DNA of 17,704 bases from an uncultured bacterium. GTDB taxonomy: Bacteria > Cyanobacteriota > Vampirovibrionia > Gastranaerophilales > Gastranaerophilaceae. The position numbers and the translations under genes are program-made. Shown in pieces: positions 8,373 to 15,890 of the stretch. The stretch covers positions 1 through 17,704 of the forward strand of contig USCK01000020.1 in NCBI GenBank assembly GCA_900553205.1. The letters run 5' to 3'. Position 1 is the stretch's first letter. Every line of letters starts with the position of its first letter. The notes under the pieces were generated by a model, which was not told the DNA's origin, did not search any database, and saw only the letters and a program-made list of their open reading frames with translations.

Positions 8373-8423
8373 ATGTAAAATTTTAGTTACATTATGTCAA
8401 AAAACTTCTTAAAAGAGTTTTTT
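8373..8423 (+). terminator. Two hairpins between the CNNM-type gene and the next start
   Basis: ATGTAA/TTACAT (8373-8378 with 8387-8392) is followed by AAAAAACT/AGTTTTTT (8399-8406 with 8416-8423), the latter ending in six Ts. The second can act as a weak intrinsic terminator for the CNNM-type gene. It ends only 7 bp before the next start codon, so it could also affect expression of that gene. GC content of the stem is low. Confidence 0.5.
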
Positions 8424-8430
8424 ATATAGT

Positions 8431-9339
8431 ATGAATAGTGTAGGTCAAAGTAGAAAAGAAGATTATATAAGAACAGCCATTGGAACTACTGTAGGTATTG
8501 CTCCAACAGCTTATTTGCTTTACGATACACTAAAACCGATATCAAAAGATACTATCCCAATGTTACAAGGCGTAACAAACAATATCTTTCCTCCGATTGA
8601 TACTTTCCAAAACACAAAAAGAGTTGCTGAAACAATCATAAAAAATGAAGGCTTGGCTGATAAAGGAGTCCATATATTAATTGCCAATAATACGCCTGAG
8701 TCACAAGGCAAATTGGATAATATTTTCAAAACAGAAAAACCTAAATTCTTTGTAAAAAAGATAAAAATGATACTTCAAAACGGCTGTAATGCTTGCTTTC
8801 ACGAGAAATCTAACTCAGTAATTGTAAATGATGTTTTTGCAACATCTGGAATTTTTCATGAAATTGGTCATGCAAAGCACTATAACAGCAAAAATCTACT
8901 AATGAAACTGCTTGTAAAATCAAAGAATATAACTCCAATGGGAGTTTCTCTCGTCGCACCTATTGCTCTTGGAATTGCAATGTTCCACAAAACAGATAAA
9001 ACAAAACCTCAAAAAGATAAAACAAAAACAGAAAAAACTTTAGATTTTGTTTCTAACCATGCCGGCAAACTAACTCTTGCAAGTTATATTCCATTGGTAC
9101 TTGAAGAAGGGTTAGCCTCAATCGACGGCATCAAAATGGCTAAAAAGCATTTGAGTACAAAACAACTATCTACTCTTAAAACCGGTTATTTCAAGGCTTG
9201 GAAAACCTATGCAGGAACAGCATTGTTGATTGCCGGAGCCGTTGGTCTTGCAAATGCAATAAAACAAGGTAGAGATAACGAAAACACTCCAACAAGCACA
9301 AAAACTAATCAACAACAGACAAAACAAATTACAAAATAA
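8431..9339 (+). CDS. Membrane protein with HExxH zinc-peptidase signature
   Basis: A 302-aa protein, probably a membrane-bound gluzincin peptidase. Residues 143-147 are HEIGH (context GIFHEIGHAKHYNS), the HExxH zinc motif. About 80 residues later E225/E226 in VLEEGLASIDGIKMAKKH sit where M48-type peptidases place the third ligand (E-x-x-A-x-x-x-G pattern). Hydrophobic segments lie at about 11-28 (IGTTVGIAPTAYLLYDTL), 170-187 (GVSLVAPIALGIAMF) and 262-278 (GTALLIAGAVGLANAI), so the catalytic motif is flanked by membrane segments as in M48 enzymes. The C-terminus is Lys/Gln/Thr-rich and polar. The start lacks a Shine-Dalgarno sequence at usual spacing; TATAGT abuts the ATG, so initiation is unusual or uncertain. 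Specific family is not certain and substrate is unknown. Confidence 0.85.
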   Translation: MNSVGQSRKEDYIRTAIGTTVGIAPTAYLLYDTLKPISKDTIPMLQGVTNNIFPPIDTFQNTKRVAETIIKNEGLADKGVHILIANNTPESQGKLDNIFKTEKPKFFVKKIKMILQNGCNACFHEKSNSVIVNDVFATSGIFHEIGHAKHYNSKNLLMKLLVKSKNITPMGVSLVAPIALGIAMFHKTDKTKPQKDKTKTEKTLDFVSNHAGKLTLASYIPLVLEEGLASIDGIKMAKKHLSTKQLSTLKTGYFKAWKTYAGTALLIAGAVGLANAIKQGRDNENTPTSTKTNQQQTKQITK

Positions 9340-9341
9340 AA

Positions 9342-9362
9342 GGACTTCTAAAATAGAAGCCC
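9342..9362. terminator. Bidirectional terminator between convergent genes
   Basis: GGACTTCT (9342-9349) pairs with AGAAGCCC (9355-9362) across a 5-base loop with one A-C mismatch. It is flanked by A-rich sequence on the left and T-rich sequence on the right, as expected for a shared terminator between the peptidase-like gene and the convergent zinc-ribbon gene. Confidence 0.6.
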
Positions 9363-9393
9363 TATTATTTTATATTATATTTTATTTTCCACC

Positions 9394-11202
9394 TTATGGC
9401 AAAGTCGTTGCAGGAGCTTGAGTTTGCGCTTGTGGAGATTGTTGAGCGTTTGTATCTTCTTTTGGTTGCTCAGGCATATTAGTTACAAACACTATATAAT
9501 ACTGCTTGCCGTCACCTGATGTTGGTAACCATTCAACATTTACGGTGTTTGTAGAATTAATAGTAAAGATATTACTCAATTCACCTTGTTGAACAGGCAC
9601 ATCAGCGTTTAGAGTATAACCGTCAAAGTTACTGCCGGCATGTGATATTAACATATAAGATTGTTTTTCAGTAGTCTTTGTAACTTGGACAGGACTCATT
9701 CCGATATTATCAACATTGATTATTAAAACATCAGGGAAATATTGTCTGATTTCTTTTGAGCTGATAACTTTCGTTGAGAAACTTCCGTAAGTATAATCAA
9801 CCTTTGAAATTTGCAAGCATTGAGGATTATATGATAATAATTGTCCTCTTTTTATCATTATTTTTGAATTAGGGTCAAGGTTAAGAACTTGGTTTGTTTT
9901 TTTGAATTTATTGTTATAAACATCAAACCCACCTTGTCCATTATCTGCAAGCAACAATGAATCTTTTGTAATTTTTACATTGTCACTAAAAGGTTGCCAC
10001 ATACCTTCTGCTTGTGAATAGACATATTTGTAGCCGACATTTGACATTTCTTTCATAACAGATTTTCTGATATCAGAGAAAATATCTTCCAAATCCCCAC
10101 TTTGAGGTCTGATTGAGTTTAGCATTTTTTCATACTCATAAGGATACAAACTATCAAACTGGTTAGGTGAAATTCCGTTTGCAGAAGTTACCATTTTGCT
10201 GAATATTGGGTTAAGTTGAGATGATTTATTTTGTTTAATAAATTTCTTATCCCATTTTTTGTATGTGTTGTGAGTAATTGCTTTCATCTCTTGCCTATCG
10301 GCAGCAAAGATATAGCCGAAAGTATAATAATACAAGTAATCTCTTACTTCATTTATTTGTGCAAAATCAGCATTATGAAGCATGAATTTTTCATAATCAG
10401 AAATACGTTTATTCATTTCTTTAGGGCTTACTGACAAAAAACCACCGTTTTCTAAGAATTCGCTATTATGTTTTGCACGCAAATACAAATATGACTTCAT
10501 GTCAGGTGAAACATAAGCACCGAATTTTTTGTATGTAAATCTGTAATCTTCTTCCAAATGATATTTTGCATACGCAGTATCAGAAACAATTTTCAACCCA
10601 ACCGGTGAAAGTAATCTGTTATAATATTTTGCACATTTATTGAAGTCCTTTTTAGTTTGAGGAAGTGAGTTTTTAATATCCTCTTTCAAAAGGTTATCGT
10701 TTGAGAACATTTCTATTTTTAGAAGTTGTTTTCTATAATTATCAAAAACTTTTGCTTTATCTTCTTCTGAATCATCTGAATATTTTAGATACAAAGCTAA
10801 GAAGGTTTGTACATCTTTAAGATTTTTAATCAAATCCTGCAAAGTCTCAGGTTGTGTCAATTCAGGAATAGAAGAAGGGTCTTCCATATACATTTCGTAT
10901 TTTGCTCGGTCGTTGCCTATAGCATCTGCAGGCAAATAATTTGCTGCCAATTTTAGACCAATAACTCCTGCACCTATAACGACTACTGTCAAAAAGACCT
11001 TGAAAAGAAATCCTGTAATAACATCAAACCTGATATCGTTGATATCAAACTTCTTCTTTTCAAGAGGTTTTTTGTAATATGATTTCTTTTTATAAAAATC
11101 ATCTTGTTTCTCTGTATTTATTTCTTCTGATAAATCATAACCACAATTCACACAGAATCTTTGGTTATTTTTAATCTCTTTTCCACATCTTGGACAAAAC
11201 AT
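9394..11202 (-). CDS. Zinc-ribbon, single-pass membrane protein of unknown function
   Basis: A 602-aa protein. Residues 3-20 form a zinc ribbon (C3-P-R-C6 and C17-V-N-C20-G), followed by a lysine-rich linker (about 33-52) and a hydrophobic transmembrane segment at about 61-88 (FLFKVFLTVVVIGAGVIGLK). This gives a cytoplasmic zinc ribbon and a large extracytoplasmic portion of about 510 residues. That portion is helical and Lys/Tyr-rich in its first half, contains no catalytic motif I recognise, becomes beta-rich (about 430-575), and ends in a Pro/Gln/Ala/Thr tail (QQSPQAQTQAPATTLP). The start is supported by GGAG (11214-11211) eight bases upstream, with TATAAT boxes further upstream on the same strand (11228-11223 and 11245-11240). 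Many bacteria have zinc-ribbon plus one-TM proteins of this plan; function is unknown. Confidence 0.9.
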   Translation of the reverse strand: MFCPRCGKEIKNNQRFCVNCGYDLSEEINTEKQDDFYKKKSYYKKPLEKKKFDINDIRFDVITGFLFKVFLTVVVIGAGVIGLKLAANYLPADAIGNDRAKYEMYMEDPSSIPELTQPETLQDLIKNLKDVQTFLALYLKYSDDSEEDKAKVFDNYRKQLLKIEMFSNDNLLKEDIKNSLPQTKKDFNKCAKYYNRLLSPVGLKIVSDTAYAKYHLEEDYRFTYKKFGAYVSPDMKSYLYLRAKHNSEFLENGGFLSVSPKEMNKRISDYEKFMLHNADFAQINEVRDYLYYYTFGYIFAADRQEMKAITHNTYKKWDKKFIKQNKSSQLNPIFSKMVTSANGISPNQFDSLYPYEYEKMLNSIRPQSGDLEDIFSDIRKSVMKEMSNVGYKYVYSQAEGMWQPFSDNVKITKDSLLLADNGQGGFDVYNNKFKKTNQVLNLDPNSKIMIKRGQLLSYNPQCLQISKVDYTYGSFSTKVISSKEIRQYFPDVLIINVDNIGMSPVQVTKTTEKQSYMLISHAGSNFDGYTLNADVPVQQGELSNIFTINSTNTVNVEWLPTSGDGKQYYIVFVTNMPEQPKEDTNAQQSPQAQTQAPATTLP

Positions 11203-11268
11203 AATTATAACTCCTATATTATATTATAATGTCACAGTCATTATACTATAATTATGCAGGATAGGGAA

Positions 11269-11297
11269 TAATTCAGACAATACAGATGTCTGAATTA
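11269..11297. other. Perfect 11-bp inverted repeat (hairpin)
   Basis: TAATTCAGACA (11269-11279) and TGTCTGAATTA (11287-11297) are perfect inverted arms around a 7-base loop. T-rich sequence follows on the plus strand. It lies upstream of the zinc-ribbon gene and downstream of the minus-strand peptidase-like gene. It could terminate minus-strand readthrough or be an operator for the zinc-ribbon gene; its length and perfection are beyond the background of the region. Confidence 0.6.
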
Positions 11298-11317
11298 AAT
11301 ATTTATATTTTTTGTCT

Positions 11318-11350
11318 TTCGGACGGAAAAGCTTACGCTACTGTCCTGAA
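11318..11350. repeat. Imperfect inverted repeat with nested AGC/GCT arms
   Basis: TTCGGAC (11318-11324) pairs with GTCC-T-GAA (11343-11350) with one bulged base, and inside it AGC-TTAC-GCT forms a small nested hairpin. The shape resembles small REP-like intergenic repeats. It lies in the 358-bp gene-less stretch 11203-11560, which otherwise holds the hairpin before it and the MITE-like element after it. Confidence 0.45.
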
Positions 11351-11374
11351 TTGTTTTTACTTGTAAAATTAGCC

Positions 11375-11499
11375 GTCATTCTGAAAACTTAGAAAATTTA
11401 TATGAACGCAAGTGAATATATAAATAACAAAAGTCTTGAATTTCCTCAAGTGTGAAACAGTGATATTTTACCGGATTGCTTCACTTCGTTCGCAATGAC
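11375..11499. repeat. MITE-like intergenic element of about 125 bp
   Basis: The stretch begins GTCATTCTG and ends CGCAATGAC, so its ends are inverted (GTCATT/AATGAC). Inside are ATTTATAT...ATATAAAT arms around a GAACGCAAGTG core, CTTGA...TCAAG arms, and GGATTGCTTCACTTCGTTCGC near the right end. The style GTCATTCTGA...GGATTGC...GCAATGAC is that of dispersed non-coding elements seen in many bacterial genomes, from memory. It encodes no protein and no transposase is nearby. The fragment at window position 1 may be another copy. Confidence 0.55.
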
Positions 11500-11510
11500 A
11501 GAAAATTATT

Positions 11511-11535
11511 CTTAGTAACTTAATTACTTAGTAAC
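11511..11535. repeat. Nine-base direct repeat
   Basis: CTTAGTAAC occurs at 11511-11519 and again at 11527-11535 with TTAATTA between. It lies just downstream of the stop codon of the minus-strand peptidase-like gene. Purpose unknown; it may be a slippage duplication or a protein site. Confidence 0.5.
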
Positions 11536-11560
11536 CTATTAACTTCAAAACAAAACAACT

Positions 11561-12922
11561 CTACGCAACATGTTTATTGTTTAGTTCTCTGATATTGTAT
11601 TTCCATGTTTCTGTTTTATCCATGTTTCTCATCGCAATATCTTCAGGAAGTCCGGCATGGTGAATCTTTGGAATTAAGTATGTTGCAGGATATTCAACAG
11701 GTTCTGAAACATCATCATCTGTATCATTACATACAAATATCAAATCACCGTTTGGTGCTGTTTTGTGTCCTGTAATTGTAATTTCGTGAGCACCTATAAT
11801 CTTGTTTGAAGAATCTGCCAATGTATAACCAATAATTATATTATTGCCTCTATCTAATGTTTCTAAAAGTTGAGATTTAACAGTATCATAATCAGTTGCA
11901 TACCCGACAATAGTTTGGTTTTCATCTACATTTTGATAAGTCACTGACATTGTGTTCTTATCTTCCACTACAGATTCCAAGAAGGTCTTTTCATAATCTA
12001 TCAAACCACTATCTTCATTACTAAACTTGCCTGCTCGTTTGTCGTTCAATGAGTTATAAGTTTGTTGAGAAGCTACATTCATAAATGTTGACTGCATCAA
12101 AACATCAACAGATGAACGTTCTTGATTATCTTGATAATTTTGTTGAATCTTCGCTCTTATATAAGCATTATCATCAGGAGCTAATTTGACTTTTGCAGTG
12201 TTAAAATCTTTTGCTGTATATGGGATTTCAAACGAATTTAACAACCAAATTGCGTCCATTGTGTTTTCTGAAAGACTATTCAATTTTATATCTTTGCTTA
12301 CGCTTTTTTGTGGTGAAGAAAGCCCTTCTGCAAACCTTGCATATTCTGCAGGTTGTTTGCTTGCAAGGTTAAATTGTTCAGATGCTGCAACACAACAACC
12401 CGAGAACAAATTTTGTAACTCTATCTCAGTTGCTTTTCTTTTTATTAGATTTTGGGAATTATTTGTAAGTTTATTAATTACATCATTTTTGTATTCTTCA
12501 GGAATATCACCGAATTTTTGCGTAATCGTATAAGGATTCGCAATAGAGGTCAAGGTGCTTTGAAGAATCTTTTTGTTATCAAGTCCGTCAGCTCTTTGAG
12601 TTGTACCTATTTTGTACAAGTTATCCAACACAGACGATTTATCGTTTGAATTGTTATTCAACAACAAACCTGTTTTCAAACTGTAATCCAAAAGCCTTCT
12701 GTCTTCTTTATTAAGTAAGTGCGCTACTGTATTATATTTTTCTTTTTCTTCTTTTGTTGCCAACGAAGTGCGAATATTAGTAGTATTAATACCTGCACCA
12801 AATGATATCTGACTACCCTTAAATGCAGGAGCAGAAGTTGTTTGTGCTGTCTTTGTGTTGCATTTTAGAGGAGCAACATTGTAACAAGACATAATATTAG
12901 TATTTGAATTCACACTTACCAT
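11561..12922 (-). CDS. Candidate papain/C39-like cysteine peptidase with F-K-G...F-G tag
   Basis: A 453-aa protein. The open frame extends further upstream, but that extension overlaps the divergent gene at 12990 and reads as noise, so I start at ATG 12922; ATG 12892 is an alternative. Neither has a strong ribosome site. The first 30 residues are polar and disordered (Asn/Ser/Thr), then comes APAFKGSQISFGAG at 32-44, a tag-like motif. The body is helical. C176-C177 in SGCCVAASEQFNLA, H379 in GAHEITITGH and N399/D400 in FVCNDTDDD give an ordered Cys...His...Asn/Asp set resembling papain-fold or C39-like peptidases. The Cys-to-His distance of about 200 residues is longer than usual. There is no signal peptide or transmembrane segment. 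Enzyme assignment is inference; the family is not recognised and peptidase activity is unproven. Confidence 0.8.
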   Translation of the reverse strand: MVSVNSNTNIMSCYNVAPLKCNTKTAQTTSAPAFKGSQISFGAGINTTNIRTSLATKEEKEKYNTVAHLLNKEDRRLLDYSLKTGLLLNNNSNDKSSVLDNLYKIGTTQRADGLDNKKILQSTLTSIANPYTITQKFGDIPEEYKNDVINKLTNNSQNLIKRKATEIELQNLFSGCCVAASEQFNLASKQPAEYARFAEGLSSPQKSVSKDIKLNSLSENTMDAIWLLNSFEIPYTAKDFNTAKVKLAPDDNAYIRAKIQQNYQDNQERSSVDVLMQSTFMNVASQQTYNSLNDKRAGKFSNEDSGLIDYEKTFLESVVEDKNTMSVTYQNVDENQTIVGYATDYDTVKSQLLETLDRGNNIIIGYTLADSSNKIIGAHEITITGHKTAPNGDLIFVCNDTDDDVSEPVEYPATYLIPKIHHAGLPEDIAMRNMDKTETWKYNIRELNNKHVA

Positions 12923-12989
12923 ACCTATATAAAAACCTATTACTTTAAAAAATTGCGTATTTGAGCTATAAATATTAAAAAAGGTTAAG

Positions 12990-13967
12990 ATGAAATTCAA
13001 GAAACTATCAGAAAAACAAATAATAATCTCTATTGATAGGTTGACAAGATTTAAACCTACCGAAGAAAAATATCTTAGAGTATTCAAAGATATTATTGTT
13101 TCAAATTTAATTGAACCTAAAATCAAAAAAGCTGAATTGGACTGTATGAGCTACGACTCATTAAGAGATATTGCAGTTGAGATTTTTAACTCGTCTTTTG
13201 AAAAACAATCAGACGATTATTCTATCAACCAAATTTTAAAAGAATACGAAAACAAATTATTCAATAACAACGACGATATAAACAAACTCCTAGACAACAA
13301 ACTTAATTATAAATCTGCAATCAAGCTTTTATCTTCGCCAGAGGCATTAAATTTACAATGGCTAATGTCGCTGAAAAACAATGACTTTGGCAAAAAACAA
13401 AGAAAAGAAAAAGGATTTTTGTTCCCTATAGAAGGTGTCGTTATTGTTGAAGGTATAACAGAAGAAATCCTACTCCCACAATTTGCAAAAGTTTTAGGAT
13501 TCGATTTGTTCAAAAACGGTATAAAAATTCTACCTGCAGGCGGCAAAAATCAAGTTGTAAAATTGTATTATTCTTTATCAGAAGAACTAAAATTTCCGAT
13601 TTTTGTTTTATTAGATAAAGATGCTGTTGATAATGTAAATGCAATCAACAAAAAACTAAGGAAATCAGATATCGTCTATCTCTTGAACAGTGGGGAGTTT
13701 GAAGATTTATTAACTAAACCGTTGATTTTAAAAACCATTAATTCTGACCTTAAAAACTTTGCAACAATATCAATCGAAGATATTTCAAAAGATGAACCAA
13801 TGGTAAAAGTTCTGGAAGAAATTTTTAAAGAAAAAGGCTTGCACGAGTTTAAAAAAGCAGAATTTGCACACCTTGTAAAACAACAAATTTCATCAGAAAA
13901 TGACATTTCAGAAGAAATTAAATTGATTATAAATGACATAAAAAAACTTTTTCATACTAAAAGATGA
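12990..13967 (+). CDS. Stand-alone TOPRIM-domain protein (OLD-like)
   Basis: A 325-aa protein with a TOPRIM metal-binding domain of the OLD-nuclease type. E154 in VVIVEGITEEILLP (149-162) is the conserved glutamate, the D209-x-D211 pair lies in FVLLDKDA (205-212), and E236 in GEFEDLL (235-241) matches the later acidic position of OLD TOPRIM domains. OLD proteins normally carry an N-terminal ABC ATPase; here residues 1-140 are helical and lysine-rich, with no Walker A (GxxxxGK[ST]) or ABC signature, and total length is about half. The start is supported by AAGG (12981-12984) five bases before the ATG. It is divergent from the peptidase-like gene, with 67 bp between start codons. A role in DNA or RNA cleavage, possibly phage defence or repair, is inference from the family. 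Nothing nearby supplies an ATPase partner. Confidence 0.9.
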   Translation: MKFKKLSEKQIIISIDRLTRFKPTEEKYLRVFKDIIVSNLIEPKIKKAELDCMSYDSLRDIAVEIFNSSFEKQSDDYSINQILKEYENKLFNNNDDINKLLDNKLNYKSAIKLLSSPEALNLQWLMSLKNNDFGKKQRKEKGFLFPIEGVVIVEGITEEILLPQFAKVLGFDLFKNGIKILPAGGKNQVVKLYYSLSEELKFPIFVLLDKDAVDNVNAINKKLRKSDIVYLLNSGEFEDLLTKPLILKTINSDLKNFATISIEDISKDEPMVKVLEEIFKEKGLHEFKKAEFAHLVKQQISSENDISEEIKLIINDIKKLFHTKR

Positions 13968-14030
13968 GATGTTTGTTGTAAAATTTTGATAAAATGTAGT
14001 AACAATGTTTAACAATTCTATGTTTTAGGG

Positions 14031-14059
14031 TTGAAAACATGTTGCACATAATATATAAT
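14031..14059 (+). promoter_or_regulatory. Sigma70-type promoter of fliD
   Basis: TTGAAA (14031-14036), a 17-bp spacer and TATAAT (14054-14059) make a near-consensus housekeeping promoter. Transcription would start near 14066, giving a leader of about 30 nt with the AAAGGA ribosome site. No sigma28 flagellar promoter (TAAA...GCCGATAA) is visible in 13968-14097. Confidence 0.8.
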
Positions 14060-14097
14060 AAATATAGCAGATAGGCACTTAATGAAAGGATTTTTAT

Positions 14098-15870
14098 ATG
14101 CCTACAATCACATTCAGCGGTTTGGGCTCAGGACTTGATACAAATTCTTGGGTTGAAGCATTTGTTTCAGTAAAACAAACAACATTAACGAGTATAAAAG
14201 CAAATCTTGAAACTGCTCAAAAAAAGCAGTCTACGATTTCTACTTTACAAGCTTCTTTTAGTTCTTTAAGAAGTTCTATAGAAAAACTTACCGATGCAAA
14301 ATTCGGTTCATCTATGGATTTGTTTGCTAATAATACAGCAACTTCATCAAATGATAAAATATTTACTGCCACAGTTACAAAAAGTGCAGCAAGACAAAAT
14401 TACGATATAAAAGTTGAAAAACTTGCAACCAAAACAACTGCAAGCTCTGACAAACCAGTAAGTGCAGTTGCAGACGATAACACATCACTTTCTGCATTGG
14501 GCATAAAAGAAGGCTCAATGACAGTTTATGTTGATGGTGTTAAAAAAGTAATAAATATTGAAAAAACCGATACTGTTCAAGATTTAAAATCTAGACTAAG
14601 TACAGCAGGTGTTGATGCTTCTATCGACACTGATGGCATGCTAAATTTAAAAGCTTCTAACGGAACATCAAAATTATTAGTTGGTGCAACTAACGACACC
14701 TCTAATATCAAATCTTTATTAGGAATTTCACAACAAGAAGATGGTACATATAAATCAACTTCTGCAATGTACAAAGCTACAACAGCATCTAAAATTACAG
14801 AATCAGGTCTTTTTTCAGGTAAAGATGGTGAATTAACTGTTAAAGAAGGTACATTCACTATCGGAGATCAAGAATTTAAAATAGATGCTAATACAACTAT
14901 TTCTGGTTTGATTTCTCAAATCAACTCAAGCGAAAAAGCTGGAGCAACAGCGTATTGGGATAATGCCAATGCCAAATTAGTATTAACATCAACTGTTGAA
15001 GGTCAATCCTATGTAAATGTTGAAGCAGGTACAAGCAACTTTACTGATGTAATGGGCTTTACCGAATCAACTTGGAACGCTGACGGCACAGTTAACCAAA
15101 CAGCTTTAAAAACAGATAACCAAAACCTTGGTGATAATGCTATATTGTACATTAATGGAACACAAGTAATATCATCTTCTAACACTGTAACAAGTGACAT
15201 ATCAAGACTAGAAGGTGTTACATTATCGCTTAAAGGTGTAAATACTGAAGAAACCGGCAACACAACACTAGATGTATCACAAGATACTTCACAAGTTGTT
15301 AGTGCAGTAAAAGATGTAGTTGACCAATATAATACATTAATGGATAAGCTTGATGAATTAACAAAATCAGGTGGAGAATTATATGGTGACACAACCCTTA
15401 ATTCTGTAAAACGCTCATTAAGACAATTGATTACATCATCTACTGGCAACAAAGATGATTCATTCTCAATGCTTAGTCAAATAGGTGTATCTACAGCAAA
15501 AGCAGGTGCTTCTCTATCTGCTGATACTTCAAAAATTGAACTAGACGAAGATGCGCTCAAAAAAACTCTACAAGAAGACCCTGATGGTGTTAAAAAAGTC
15601 ATAATGGGTACTGCATCTCAACAAGATGGAATATTCTCTAAATTAGGTTCAGTCATCAGCGATTCTCTTGCAAGTAATGGCTATTTTTCAACGGCTACAA
15701 ATTCAGTTAAATCTGAAATCACAAAACTGAATACAAAAATTGAAAAACAGACTATATCTATTGCTAATTATAAATCTAGCTTAGAAGCGAAATTTCAAGC
15801 AATGGAGAAAGCAATTTCATCAATGCAAGATTCATATAAAAGTTTCTTGAACCAATCTCAACAAAAATAA
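14098..15870 (+). CDS. fliD: Flagellar filament capping protein FliD
   Basis: A 590-aa hook-associated protein 2, the cap at the tip of the growing flagellum that folds exported flagellin into the filament. The N-terminus has the family opening FSGLGSGLDTNSWVEAF (5-21) followed by the helical D0/D1 region (FliD_N, about 5-105). The middle (about 105-380) is Thr/Ser/Ala-rich and variable, the expected exposed D2-D3 domains. FliD_C covers about 380-575 with DQYNTLMDKLDELTKSGGEL (406-425), SMLSQIGVSTAKAGASLS and a C-terminal coiled coil ending in KFQAMEKAISSMQ. There is no Sec signal, as expected for type III export. Length is longer than the Salmonella protein (about 467 aa) but within family range. 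AAAGGA (14085-14090) precedes the ATG by 7 bases. It forms a single-gene unit with its own promoter and terminator; no other flagellar gene is in the window. Confidence 0.95.
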   Translation: MPTITFSGLGSGLDTNSWVEAFVSVKQTTLTSIKANLETAQKKQSTISTLQASFSSLRSSIEKLTDAKFGSSMDLFANNTATSSNDKIFTATVTKSAARQNYDIKVEKLATKTTASSDKPVSAVADDNTSLSALGIKEGSMTVYVDGVKKVINIEKTDTVQDLKSRLSTAGVDASIDTDGMLNLKASNGTSKLLVGATNDTSNIKSLLGISQQEDGTYKSTSAMYKATTASKITESGLFSGKDGELTVKEGTFTIGDQEFKIDANTTISGLISQINSSEKAGATAYWDNANAKLVLTSTVEGQSYVNVEAGTSNFTDVMGFTESTWNADGTVNQTALKTDNQNLGDNAILYINGTQVISSSNTVTSDISRLEGVTLSLKGVNTEETGNTTLDVSQDTSQVVSAVKDVVDQYNTLMDKLDELTKSGGELYGDTTLNSVKRSLRQLITSSTGNKDDSFSMLSQIGVSTAKAGASLSADTSKIELDEDALKKTLQEDPDGVKKVIMGTASQQDGIFSKLGSVISDSLASNGYFSTATNSVKSEITKLNTKIEKQTISIANYKSSLEAKFQAMEKAISSMQDSYKSFLNQSQQK

Positions 15871-15890
15871 ATTAAAAAATATAGATTTGT

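Noticed and set aside
11203..11560. CRISPR array or insertion sequence in the repeat-rich gap
   Set aside because: No regularly spaced direct repeats and no transposase; repeats are short, inverted and of different sequence.
12923..13126. N-terminal extension of the minus-strand peptidase-like gene, containing hydrophobic stretches that mimic a signal sequence
   Set aside because: It overlaps the well-supported TOPRIM gene starting at 12990 on the other strand, and its composition is that of an antisense shadow.
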